Assembly: GCA_029555965.1 (NCBI GenBank)
Contig: JAKQHY010000225.1
Coordinates: 1 to 40,433, forward strand
Length of the DNA stretch: 40,433 nucleotides
Origin: Chloroflexota bacterium
GTDB lineage: Bacteria > Chloroflexota > Anaerolineae > B4-G1 > SLSP01
Reading direction: 5' to 3'
Shown here piece after piece: positions 1 to 7,503 of the stretch. Position 1 is the stretch's first letter, and each line of letters starts with the position of its first letter. Position numbers and translations under genes: made by a program. The notes beneath the pieces are model-generated. The model searched no databases. It was not told where the DNA came from and was given only the letters and a program-made list of their open reading frames with translations.

Positions 1-1743
1 GTCACCGAGCCGTTGGAGACGCTGATCGCCAAGCGGACGGCCTTCCTCGTCCACAAGCAGCAGCACCGCGACCCGGCGAAGTGGTACAACGGGCTGTTTT
101 CCGTGTGGGACATGCGCGAGGCGATCCTGCGCGGCCCGGACGACACGGACGGCTTCGATGGCTGGTGGGGCTACGTCCTGGCGTGCGACGACACCGCCTT
201 GCCGAAAGCGCCCTTCATCGCCGCCAAGAACGTCCACCACCCGGCGCCGGAAGAAATTGCCGCCGTCGAATATTACATCAAGCAGTTTGTCTGGGGCAAG
301 CTCCAACGCACCGACCAGGAGACGCCGTACCCTTACTTCATCTACGGCGTGCCCAACTGGTACGAAAATCGCCATCACGAACAGGGGTTCGGTTCAAAGG
401 GACGCGGGTTGGAACATCTCTGGCGCGGTTACGACTACCCGCACATCATCATGCTCTACTTCCACATGTACCAGATCGCCAGCCTGTATCCGGGGATGAC
501 GCACTACCTGGACAAAGACGGCTACCTGACGCGCGCTTTCGAGACGGCGCGGGCATACTATGTCCTGGGCGGCGCCGACGAACTGCCACAGGGCGGGGAA
601 GGCTATTGGGGCTACACGCTGGGACTGTACAACGAACTGCTCATTGTGGACCTCATCGAGGCATTGGAAGCGGAAGGGCGGCCTGAGCAGGCAGAGTGGC
701 TGAGGGGCGAGTGGGAGAAGAAGGTCAAGTATTTCGTCTACGACGATCCCTACCCTTTCGATTCGGAGTATCCCTTCGACACGACGGCCTTTGAAACCTC
801 GCACGCCGTCGCCAAATACGGGTTGGAGCACGACCTGGGGCCGGACGAGAAGCTGTGGTACAACAAATATAAAGATAGGTGGTACTCGCACCCGGAGGTC
901 AAGCGGGCGGATTTTGCGGCTTTTATGGAGAAGCAGTTGCAGGCCAACATCGCACTGCGGGGCTGGGTGGAACCGGCCTACTACCAGCTCGGCGGCGACT
1001 ATCGCGGCGGGCAGTCATCGGCCTACGCGCTGAGCTATATGTCGCAGATGGGCGGCTGGGCGATCCTGGATTACGCGCTGTACTACTCCGCCGACCCCGC
1101 GCCGTACCTGCGGCTGGGCTACGCTTCCATCCTGAGTTCGTGGGCCGTGATGAACACCGGCACGCCGGAGACCAACTACGGCTACTGGTATCCCGGCCCG
1201 GAGAACGACGGCGCATCCGGCTGGGCCATCACACCCGAAAAGTACGGCCCGATGTGGATTCGCAAGCCCAACAAGCGGGGCGCGTGGTTCTACGATGGCG
1301 AGATCGAGCTGGGCTACGCCGGCGCCCTGCGCGCGGCCGCCACGATTCTGACGGACGATCCGCTGTTCGGGCGCGTCGTCTACGGCGGACGGTTGACTGA
1401 GGGCGGCGTCATCCCCCAGGACGGCCTGCGCCAGCGGTTCCACGCCATCCAGGGCGGACGACGGCTGCACCTGCTCCTGGAACGCGACGGCTTTGCGGCA
1501 GGTTGTCCCATCGCCGTGAGCGAAGACTGGCGGACGCTCCGTTTCACACTGGAAAATCGCACGCGGGATGTACACGTCACGGAATTACGGATTGCGGGAT
1601 TACTGATAGGAGAATACACGGTACAGGTCAACGGGCAATCCGCCGCCACTTTCCGCGCCAGGGGAACCGGCTGGAATGTGATCAGTCTGCCGGTAACAGG
1701 AGAACTTTTCAGTTCTGTAGAGATCAAAGGTGTTCCCGAATAA
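1..1743 (+). CDS. Large aromatic-rich protein, 5'-truncated; possibly DUF5695 / six-hairpin glycosidase-like
   Basis: The reading frame is open from the first base of the window and ends at TAA 1741-1743, so the gene begins upstream and 580 C-terminal residues are visible. The protein is very rich in Trp, Tyr and Gly, with segments such as GGWWGYVL and NYGYWYPGPEN. The first ~450 residues look largely helical with repeated aromatic turns, as in (alpha/alpha)6 toroid carbohydrate-active proteins. The last ~100 residues read like a small beta-domain. I connect it tentatively with DUF5695-type proteins from general resemblance only; no catalytic motif could be fixed. No signal peptide or membrane segment lies in the visible part. 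It is the last gene before a 345-bp spacer. The coding call is secure; the function is not known. Confidence 0.75.
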   Translation, partial: VTEPLETLIAKRTAFLVHKQQHRDPAKWYNGLFSVWDMREAILRGPDDTDGFDGWWGYVLACDDTALPKAPFIAAKNVHHPAPEEIAAVEYYIKQFVWGKLQRTDQETPYPYFIYGVPNWYENRHHEQGFGSKGRGLEHLWRGYDYPHIIMLYFHMYQIASLYPGMTHYLDKDGYLTRAFETARAYYVLGGADELPQGGEGYWGYTLGLYNELLIVDLIEALEAEGRPEQAEWLRGEWEKKVKYFVYDDPYPFDSEYPFDTTAFETSHAVAKYGLEHDLGPDEKLWYNKYKDRWYSHPEVKRADFAAFMEKQLQANIALRGWVEPAYYQLGGDYRGGQSSAYALSYMSQMGGWAILDYALYYSADPAPYLRLGYASILSSWAVMNTGTPETNYGYWYPGPENDGASGWAITPEKYGPMWIRKPNKRGAWFYDGEIELGYAGALRAAATILTDDPLFGRVVYGGRLTEGGVIPQDGLRQRFHAIQGGRRLHLLLERDGFAAGCPIAVSEDWRTLRFTLENRTRDVHVTELRIAGLLIGEYTVQVNGQSAATFRARGTGWNVISLPVTGELFSSVEIKGVPE

Positions 1744-1760
1744 ACCAGAAAAAGATGTGG

Positions 1761-1831
1761 GACGCAGATAAACGCAGATGAACGCTGATTTTTAAAAAAT
1801 AATCTGCGTGAATCTGCGAAAATCTGCGTAC
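1761..1831. repeat. Inverted decamer repeat
   Basis: Three decamers of the type AACGCAGATG (1761-1790) face three complementary decamers of the type AATCTGCGTG (1801-1830) across a short AT-rich loop. RNA from either strand could form a long imperfect hairpin. It sits 18 bases behind the stop codon of the first gene, so a role in termination or mRNA 3'-end protection is possible. Confidence 0.8.
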
Positions 1832-1972
1832 AGATATATTTACGCCAACGGAACGCGGGCGTCCCGTCCGAATGTATGCGGACAGAATGTCCGCGTTTTG
1901 ATGCTTCGCAGAGAGATGTGATCAAATCTGTGGTACAATCCAGAAAATGGAAATCTCATTATAATCATGAGG

Positions 1973-2048
1973 CCGTCACCCTGAGAGGAACGAAGGGTCT
2001 CCCCAACATGGGGAGAAGATTCTTCACAAAAAGCGTTCAGAATGACGG
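1973..2048 (+). repeat. REP-like element with terminal inverted repeats, copy 1
   Basis: The ends, CCGTCACCCTGAG and TTCAGAATGACGG, are imperfect inverted repeats matching at about 10 of 13 positions. Inside lies a perfect 7-bp stem, TCTCCCC (1998-2004) and GGGGAGA (2010-2016), with loop AACAT. The left part, CTGAG-GGA-CGAAGGGTCTC, recurs at 16159-16180. This looks like a short non-autonomous dispersed repeat. It lies just ahead of the chaperonin ribosome-binding site and would be in its 5' leader if transcription starts upstream. Confidence 0.6.
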
Positions 2049-2088
2049 AATAAACGAGACTTATTTTTCGGAGGAAAACAACATCCGT

Positions 2089-3741
2089 ATGGCAAAAAAG
2101 AAACCCTCATGGCAACCACCCGGCGTCGTTTTTCAACCGGCAGTAGCGCGCACGTGGCAGCAGGGCATTGATCAACTCGTCAACGCCATTGCGCCGACGT
2201 TAGGCCCGCTCCCGCGCCTCACGCTCTACGATACCAGCCTCAACAGCAGCCGATTGCCCGAATTGCTGGACAGCGGCGGCACAATTGCTCGGCGCATCAT
2301 CGAAATCAAAGGCCGCGACCAGGACGTGGGCGCAATGCTGCTCCGCCACATGCTGTGGCAACTGCAAGAGGCCGTCGGCGACGGGACGGCGACCGCCGCC
2401 GTGCTCTTCCAGGCCATCTACCGCGAAGGCGTCCGCTATCTGACGGCGGGCGGCAACGCGATGCGGCTGCGCGGCTACCTCGAAGAAGGGCTGCGCGTCA
2501 TCCTGGCGGAGTTGGCGACGCTGCGCCGTCACCTGGAAGGGAAAGACGCCCTGACCCGCCTGGCCTATACTATTTGCTACGACGAGCCGCTGGCAAAAAT
2601 GCTGGGCGAAATCTTCGACACCATCGGCGCGTACGGCCGGCTGGAATTGCGCAGCGCAAACGGGCGCGAAATCGAGCGTGAATACGTCGAGGGGATGTAT
2701 TGGGACAGCGCGCTGCTCGCGCGCGCGATGATCAACAACCAACAGCAACAGCGCGCCGACCTGGAAAACCTGGCCGTGATCGCCACCGATCTGGCCATAG
2801 AGAATCCCTACGACATGGTGCCGCTGCTGACCACCGCCGTCAACGCCGGCTTTGAAAAGCTGCTCGTCATCGCCAGCAAACTATCCGACCCCGTGCTGGC
2901 CTTGCTGGCCCTCAACCGTGAAAAAGGCCGACTCAAGCTGGAAGTCGTGGGGGCGAAAACGCCCGGCGCGATGGCGGACGATCAGCACACGGCGCTGACG
3001 GACATCGCCGTATTGACCGGGGGACGCCCGTTGTTCAAAGCGGCCGGCGACACCCCGCGCCACCTCCGCCCGGAGCACCTGGGCCGCGCCCGTCGCGCCT
3101 GGGTAGACCACCACTTCGTCAGCATCGTGGGCGGCAAAGGCGATCCCCGCGCCCTGCGGCAGCACATCAGCGACCTGCGCGCCCGGTTTGCGCGCGCCGA
3201 GGCAAGCGAGCGGACCAAACTTCAAGAGCGCATCGGCAAATTGATGGGCGGCTCGGCCACCCTGTGGCTCCCCGGGCTGACCAAACCCGAACAGGACTTC
3301 ATCAAAGAAGTTGCCCAGCGCACTGCCGACGCAATGCGCGGCGCGCTGCGCGACGGCGTCGTGCCGGGCGGCGGCGTGGCCCTCATCGCCTGCCGGGAGA
3401 GCTTGCGCGCCCACTTTGCCGACGCCGCCGAACCGGAAGCCCGCGCCGCTGGGCACATCCTGCGCAGCGCCCTCGACGCGCCGCTGCGCACCCTGCTGCA
3501 CAACGCCGGTCTCGAACCCGGCGCCATCCTCGCCGAAATCGAGGCCGCCGGGCCGGGCTACGGCTACGACATGCGCGCCGGACGCCTCGTCGCCATGGCC
3601 GACGCCGGCATTTTCGACGCGGCCGCCGTGCTGGAAGCCGCCGTCCACAGCGCGATCAGCACCGCCGCGATGGCGCTGACCACCGACGTCATGGTGCATC
3701 GCCGCGACGTGGGCAACGCTATGATGACAGGGAAACCCTGA
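2089..3741 (+). CDS. Divergent GroEL/Cpn60-family chaperonin
   Basis: The gene encodes 550 residues, the normal length of GroEL. The start is ATG 2089 (MAKKKPSW), preceded by GGAGGA at 2070-2075; upstream in-frame codons run through the REP-like element and are rejected. Family hallmarks are the nucleotide loop VGDGTATAA (near residue 97), GVVPGGG (423-429), PGYGYDM and a C-terminal TDVMV segment. Known family role: ATP-driven protein folding in a double ring. Odd points: the position of the ATP-hydrolysis aspartate (D398 in E. coli GroEL) is Arg411 when aligned without gaps from the GGG motif. The KDG of the equatorial domain reads DSGG. The Gly-Gly-Met tail is absent, and no groES lies next to it. 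It is probably an accessory chaperonin with altered or slow ATPase activity. It is followed after 8 bases by an Asp-box propeller gene, apparently translationally coupled. Confidence 0.9.
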   Translation: MAKKKPSWQPPGVVFQPAVARTWQQGIDQLVNAIAPTLGPLPRLTLYDTSLNSSRLPELLDSGGTIARRIIEIKGRDQDVGAMLLRHMLWQLQEAVGDGTATAAVLFQAIYREGVRYLTAGGNAMRLRGYLEEGLRVILAELATLRRHLEGKDALTRLAYTICYDEPLAKMLGEIFDTIGAYGRLELRSANGREIEREYVEGMYWDSALLARAMINNQQQQRADLENLAVIATDLAIENPYDMVPLLTTAVNAGFEKLLVIASKLSDPVLALLALNREKGRLKLEVVGAKTPGAMADDQHTALTDIAVLTGGRPLFKAAGDTPRHLRPEHLGRARRAWVDHHFVSIVGGKGDPRALRQHISDLRARFARAEASERTKLQERIGKLMGGSATLWLPGLTKPEQDFIKEVAQRTADAMRGALRDGVVPGGGVALIACRESLRAHFADAAEPEARAAGHILRSALDAPLRTLLHNAGLEPGAILAEIEAAGPGYGYDMRAGRLVAMADAGIFDAAAVLEAAVHSAISTAAMALTTDVMVHRRDVGNAMMTGKP

Positions 3742-3749
3742 GGTCAATC

Positions 3750-4676
3750 ATGTCTGAAACTATCCAGGATATTGTGTATGCGCTTCACTGCGCGCAAACT
3801 ATGTGCTTTGCGGCCCGCGCGTCGGGACTGTACCGCTCGACCGACGGCGGACGCTCATGGCAATCCGCCTACGCCTCCCTCAGCCTCACCCAACCGTTGC
3901 CGACCACGTCGGTCGTGCTCTCGCCGGATTTTGCCGCCGACCGCACCGTCTTTGCGGGCGTCCCCGGCGGCGTGCTGTATTCCCTGGACGGCGGCGAGAC
4001 CTGGCGCACGGTGGAATTGGGATCGCCGCCGCCGGTCGTCTCCACGCTGGCGCTTTCGCCGGATTTCCGGCGCGACGGCGTGCTGCTGGCCGGGACGATG
4101 GAGGATGGCGTGTTCCGCTCCGGCAACCGGGGAACCCACTGGGCCGCGTGGAATTTTGGCCTGCTGGACCTCGCCATCTTCACGTTGGCGATCTCGCCCA
4201 ACTTCGCGGCGGACGAGATGCTCTTTGCCGGGGTAGAAAGCGGCATCTTCCGCAGCACCAACGGCGGACGCGCCTGGCGCGAAGTCACCCTGCCCATCGG
4301 CTACGAGCCGGTGTTGAGCCTGGCGCTGTCGCCGGCCTACGCCCAGGACGGAACGCTGTTCGCCGGGACTGAGTCGCAGGGCGTGTGGCGCTCCGCCGAC
4401 CGGGGCCAGACCTGGACGCAGGCAACCGCCACGGACGGCGCGGTGAACGGGCTGCTGCTCGCGCCGGATTTCCCTGCCACGCCGCGCGTCCTCGCGCTGC
4501 TGGATCACACGCTGCTGCTCTCGCGGGACGCCGGGCAGACCTGGCGCGATCATCCCACCGGATTGGCGGATATGACCACCGTACACGCCCCCGCCGGACT
4601 GACGCCTGGAGCATCTCTCCTTGTTGGTACAAGTCACGGCGAGGTGGGTTCGCTGGTTCTGCCGACAGATTTTTAG
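3750..4676 (+). CDS. Asp-box (BNR) beta-propeller protein
   Basis: This 308-residue protein starts at ATG 3750. Its ribosome-binding site GAGG (3740-3743) overlaps the chaperonin stop codon TGA, so the two genes are probably translationally coupled. Six Asp-boxes of the form S-x-D-x-G-x-T-W are visible: STDGGRSW, SLDGGETW, SGNRGTHW, STNGGRAW, SADRGQTW and SRDAGQTW. They alternate with strands of the pattern ALSPDF-DG-LFAG, giving about six blades. This is the fold of sortilin/Ycf48/BNR-like proteins, which usually serve as binding scaffolds; no sialidase catalytic residues were seen. There is no signal peptide, so it is likely cytoplasmic. The coupling suggests a partner or substrate receptor of the chaperonin, but this is inference. 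A much longer upstream in-frame extension overlaps the chaperonin and is rejected. Confidence 0.88.
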   Translation: MSETIQDIVYALHCAQTMCFAARASGLYRSTDGGRSWQSAYASLSLTQPLPTTSVVLSPDFAADRTVFAGVPGGVLYSLDGGETWRTVELGSPPPVVSTLALSPDFRRDGVLLAGTMEDGVFRSGNRGTHWAAWNFGLLDLAIFTLAISPNFAADEMLFAGVESGIFRSTNGGRAWREVTLPIGYEPVLSLALSPAYAQDGTLFAGTESQGVWRSADRGQTWTQATATDGAVNGLLLAPDFPATPRVLALLDHTLLLSRDAGQTWRDHPTGLADMTTVHAPAGLTPGASLLVGTSHGEVGSLVLPTDF

Positions 4677-4695
4677 TCATGCCCTCTTTTTCGTC

Positions 4696-4770
4696 AGCAG
4701 ATTTAGCAGATTAAGCAGATTTTTAGACAGTTTGTGATTTAATCTGCTCAATCTGCTTAATCTGCTGATA
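4696..4770. repeat. Inverted nonamer repeat
   Basis: Nonamers of the type AGCAGATTA (4696-4724) face complementary AATCTGCTT-type nonamers (4740-4769) around a loop near 4725-4739. The array begins about 20 bases after the propeller stop codon and ends about 20 bases before the next start codon. It fills the whole spacer and could fold into a long hairpin on either strand. Confidence 0.8.
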
Positions 4771-4791
4771 GAAACTCACAGGAAAGTTTCC

Positions 4792-5973
4792 ATGCCCCCA
4801 GAGGATTACCTACAACGTCTCAGAGCCTATCTGTTCGAAGCCGAAACCTTTGTCAAGGCCACGTTCAGCGGACGACAGGCCGGCCGTGAGTTGGCGTGGC
4901 GGCGCGTCATCGTGCGCCCGGTGGAACTCAAGGGGCAGCGGGTCACGCAGGTCTCCTACTTCGACGAGAAACGGGACATCACGAAGAACTACGCGGGGGA
5001 TGAAGCGCTCGCCAAACTGGAAGAGTTGCTGGCGTTGCCTTTCAGCCAGATTCACGTCCAGACAACGCACACCGAGATCCAAGTGCGCATCTCTAAAAAG
5101 GGGAAAGTCTTTGTCCACGAACAGGCCGCTGCGTCCGCCGCCCCACCCTCGTTAGACCACGATCACGCGAAGCCGCTCCTGCTCCCTGCCGACCGGCCCG
5201 ACCCGTTCTTGCAAGCCATCGGGATGATGACGCCGGAGGGCAAGATTCGGGCGCAATGGCAGCGCAAATTCCGGCAGATCAACGAATTTCTACGGCTGGT
5301 CGCCGAAACAGAGGAAGCGATCAAAGAGGAAGGCCGCCCGCTGCACATCGTGGACTGCGGCTGCGGCAGCGCGCATCTGACTTTTGCCGTCTATCACCTG
5401 TTCAATCACGTCTTCGCGCGCCCGGCCCGCGTCGTCGGCATTGACCTCAAGGCTGACCTGCTGGCAAAACAAAGCCAACTGGCGCAGACACTCGGCTGGC
5501 CCGACCTGACCTTCGCCGCGACGCGCATCCGCGACTTCCAGCCGGAGACGCCGCCGGACATCGTGCTCGCGCTCCACGCCTGCGACACGGCCACCGACGA
5601 AGCCCTGGCGCAGGCAGTTCGCTGGCAGAGCCGGATGATCTTCAGCGCGCCGTGCTGTCACCACCACTTGCAGGCGCAGATGGACGCGCAGCCGGCGCCA
5701 CCCGCCTTCAAGCCGGTGCTGCGGCACGGTATCCTCAAGGATCGCCTCGGCGACGTGCTGACCGACGCCTTCCGCGCCCAACTGTTGCGCCTCCAGGGCT
5801 ACCGCACCGACGTGATCGAGTTTATCTCCGCCGAACACACCGACAAGAATCTGCTCATCCGCGCCGTCAAAACCAGCGCGCCGGGCAATCCGCAGGCGCA
5901 AGCCGAATACGCCGACCTCAAAGCCTACTGGGGCGTGACGCCCTACCTGGAAACCCTGTTGAGTGGCGAGTGA
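4792..5973 (+). CDS. SAM-dependent methyltransferase (Methyltransf_32 type)
   Basis: The gene encodes 393 residues, with ATG 4792 preceded by AGGAAAG. The C-terminal half is a class I methyltransferase: motif I is VDCGCGSAHLTF, followed by the acidic ribose-binding strand VVGIDLKADLL. The later sequence has LALHACDTATDEAL and a PCCHHHLQ stretch, typical of the Methyltransf_32 group related to TRM13/METTL25-like enzymes. The N-terminal ~140 residues form a separate region with no recognised domain. The family includes RNA methyltransferases, but the substrate cannot be read from the sequence. No membrane segments are present. The stop TGA is followed at once by a three-part repeat array (5975-6181) and the convergent efflux operon. 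Confidence 0.82.
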   Translation: MPPEDYLQRLRAYLFEAETFVKATFSGRQAGRELAWRRVIVRPVELKGQRVTQVSYFDEKRDITKNYAGDEALAKLEELLALPFSQIHVQTTHTEIQVRISKKGKVFVHEQAAASAAPPSLDHDHAKPLLLPADRPDPFLQAIGMMTPEGKIRAQWQRKFRQINEFLRLVAETEEAIKEEGRPLHIVDCGCGSAHLTFAVYHLFNHVFARPARVVGIDLKADLLAKQSQLAQTLGWPDLTFAATRIRDFQPETPPDIVLALHACDTATDEALAQAVRWQSRMIFSAPCCHHHLQAQMDAQPAPPAFKPVLRHGILKDRLGDVLTDAFRAQLLRLQGYRTDVIEFISAEHTDKNLLIRAVKTSAPGNPQAQAEYADLKAYWGVTPYLETLLSGE

Positions 5974-5974
5974 G

Positions 5975-6181
5975 CGGATTGGCGGATCAGCGGATCAGCG
6001 AGAAAGCGAATTACGAATTACGAATTACGAATTACGAATTACGAATTACGAATTACGAATTACGAATTACGAATTACGGACTACGAAAGCGTCTAGCCCT
6101 CAGTCCTCAGTCTTCAGTCTTCAATCCTCAGTCCTCAGTCCTCAGCACTCAGCACTCAGTCCTCAGCACTCAGTCCTCAAA
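5975..6181 (+). repeat. Composite tandem array (8-mer, then 7-mer, then 7-mer), plus orientation
   Basis: In order: octads of the GCGGATCA type (about 5975-6007); ten exact copies of GAATTAC (6008-6077) and one degenerate copy; the linker around GTCTAGC (6091-6097); and twelve heptads of the CCTCAGT/ACTCAGC type (6098-6181). The last heptad contains the TGA stop of the minus-strand HlyD gene (6177-6179). The same three blocks in the same order occur on the minus strand at 9981-10121 and 11060-11194. The array fills the whole junction between the convergent methyltransferase and efflux operon. Confidence 0.95.
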
Positions 6182-7502
6182 ATTCCGCGTCCGCCGGCAT
6201 CCCCGGTTTGAGCGCGCCGTCGGCGTTGTCCAGGCGGATTTCCACCGCGTAGAACGTGTTGAGCCGCTCCTCGGCGGTGGCGACGTTGCGCGGCGTGAAT
6301 TCCGGCTCGTCCCCGATACGAAAGACCTGACCGATAAACGAGCGTCCGGGGAAACTATCCACCGTCACCGTCACCGTCTGGCCCAACTGCACCTGTCCGA
6401 TGCGGCCCTCCGGCACGTAGACTTCCAACGTAACGACGCTCAAATCGGCCAGCGTGAGGATGGTCGCGGCAGGCGCCACCAACTCCCCCACCCCCACCGA
6501 CTTGGCGACGACTACCCCGCTCAGTGTGCTGGTCAGCGTGCTGCGCGCCACTTTCACCCGTAACACACCGGCTTCCGCTTCGGCGCGACGCACGGTTGCC
6601 TCGGCCATGGCGATTTCTGCCGCCGTCGGGCCGGCCAGCACGTCGTCCAGCTTCGCCTGCGCCACCGCGACTGCTTTTTCCGCCACCTGGTACTGGCCCT
6701 CAGCGGCGTTGGCCTGCGCGATGTAGCCCAGTGGATTTTTGCGGATGAGGTAAAGCTGGTTCAATAGCGCCTGCGCGGTCTGTTCGTCGGCCTGCGCGGC
6801 GGCCAGCGATTCCTCATACGCCTTGACCTGAAGGTTGGCCGCAGTGCGCGCCACTGAATCTGCCGGGGTCTGATCGCGCAGCAGTTGCTGTTTAGCCAGC
6901 ACCGCCTCGGCCAGTTCCACGCCCTGCGCCGCCAGCGCCACCTGCGCGCGCGCCTGGATGATCTGCGCGTCAATTTCCTGTGGATTTTCGACCAGGGCGC
7001 GGGCGTTCTCCCAGGCAACCAGGGCATTGTCGCGCTGCACCTCGGCCAACACCAGCGCGTTCCGCGCCGCCTCGACCTCCGCCGGGAACGGTTTGGCGCG
7101 CAGGGCGGCCAAATCTGCCCTGGCGACTTCCACTGCCGCTTCCGCCGGGGAAAGTTGCAACAGCCACGGCGTCGCGTCCAATGTCACAAGCACGTCGCCG
7201 GCCTGCACGGTATCCCCCAACTGCACCGGGATCGTTTGCACGCGCCCGCCGAACTCCGACGCTGCCCGCAATTCCTGCGCGCGGATCGTTCCCGACGCGG
7301 TCAAAGTTAGCTCCGCTTGAGTCAACGCCGTTGTCGAACAGCCGGAAAGAAGCAGGAGGCAGGAAGCAAGAAGGAGTAAGGAGTAAGGAGTAAGGAGTAA
7401 GGAGTAAGGAGTAAGGAGTAAGGAGCGAACAACCTGCGCCCATTTCTCGTCACTCATTTCCGGTTTCCAGTTTCCAGTTTCCAATTTCCAGTTTTTCGCC
7501 AT
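6177..7502 (-). CDS. HlyD-family membrane-fusion lipoprotein with repeat-encoded signal peptide
   Basis: This 441-residue periplasmic adaptor links an inner-membrane pump to the exterior. I place the start at ATG 7502 (MAKNWK) because GGAGGG lies 8 bases upstream, inside the end of the preceding gene, whose stop is 1 base away. The body shows the family order: lipobox LSGC, lipoyl half EFGGRVQTIPVQLGDTV, a long Ala/Gln/Glu-rich coiled-coil hairpin, second lipoyl half STLSGVVVAKSVGVGE, and a beta-barrel with SFPGRSFIGQV. Unusually, residues 1-33 are encoded almost entirely by heptad arrays (7438-7500 and 7373-7428). The hydrophobic core reads LLLTPYS twice. No ATG, GTG or TTG lies in frame between the array and the lipobox, so the arrays must be translated. 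Loss or gain of one 7-mer would break the frame. It is last in the seven-gene efflux operon; its stop lies in another array. Confidence 0.9.
   Translation of the reverse strand: MAKNWKLETGNWKPEMSDEKWAQVVRSLLLTPYSLLLTPYSLLLLASCLLLLSGCSTTALTQAELTLTASGTIRAQELRAASEFGGRVQTIPVQLGDTVQAGDVLVTLDATPWLLQLSPAEAAVEVARADLAALRAKPFPAEVEAARNALVLAEVQRDNALVAWENARALVENPQEIDAQIIQARAQVALAAQGVELAEAVLAKQQLLRDQTPADSVARTAANLQVKAYEESLAAAQADEQTAQALLNQLYLIRKNPLGYIAQANAAEGQYQVAEKAVAVAQAKLDDVLAGPTAAEIAMAEATVRRAEAEAGVLRVKVARSTLTSTLSGVVVAKSVGVGELVAPAATILTLADLSVVTLEVYVPEGRIGQVQLGQTVTVTVDSFPGRSFIGQVFRIGDEPEFTPRNVATAEERLNTFYAVEIRLDNADGALKPGMPADAEF
7373..7421 (+). repeat. GGAGTAA x7 exact heptad array inside a coding region
   Basis: There are seven perfect tandem copies of GGAGTAA, then the degenerate copy GGAGCGA (7422-7428). 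Read on the minus strand (TTACTCC) the array is open in all three frames and encodes repeating LLLTPYS. Read on the plus strand it has TAA in every frame. It lies in the signal-peptide region of the HlyD lipoprotein and is a candidate slipped-strand (phase-variation) tract. Confidence 0.95.
7438..7500 (+). repeat. Degenerate heptad array (TCCAGTT type) at the HlyD start
   Basis: Nine consecutive heptads run in one register, four of them TCCAGTT or one base different (7466-7493). The block extends to the base adjoining the ATG at 7500-7502, so it encodes the first ~20 residues of the downstream HlyD lipoprotein. Confidence 0.8.
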
Positions 7503-7503
7503 C

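Larger units (their letters stand above)
1744..2088. other. 345-bp gene-free spacer upstream of the chaperonin
   Basis: The spacer holds, in order, an inverted decamer array (1761-1831), a stretch without recognisable features, a REP-like element with an internal hairpin (1973-2048) and the Shine-Dalgarno GGAGGA at 2070-2075. TACAAT (1934-1939) and TATAAT (1960-1965) resemble -10 boxes, but neither has a convincing -35 at the right distance. No CIRCE-type heat-shock operator (TTAGCACTC-N9-GAGTGCTAA) was found. Confidence 0.6.

Noticed and set aside
1934-1965. Promoter of the chaperonin gene
   Set aside because: Two -10-like boxes exist but neither has a -35 at 15-19 bases.
3264-3749. N-terminal extension of the Asp-box protein
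   Set aside because: It overlaps the chaperonin gene, is Arg/Pro-rich out-of-frame sequence, and a good ribosome-binding site exists at ATG 3750.
6008-6077. GAATTAC x10 as a CRISPR-like array
   Set aside because: Units are directly abutting with no spacers and no cas genes are present.
5652-6563. Long plus-strand open frame crossing the GAATTAC and CCTCAGT arrays
   Set aside because: It overlaps the methyltransferase and HlyD genes in other frames; the arrays are simply stop-free on this strand and encode trivial seven-residue repeats.
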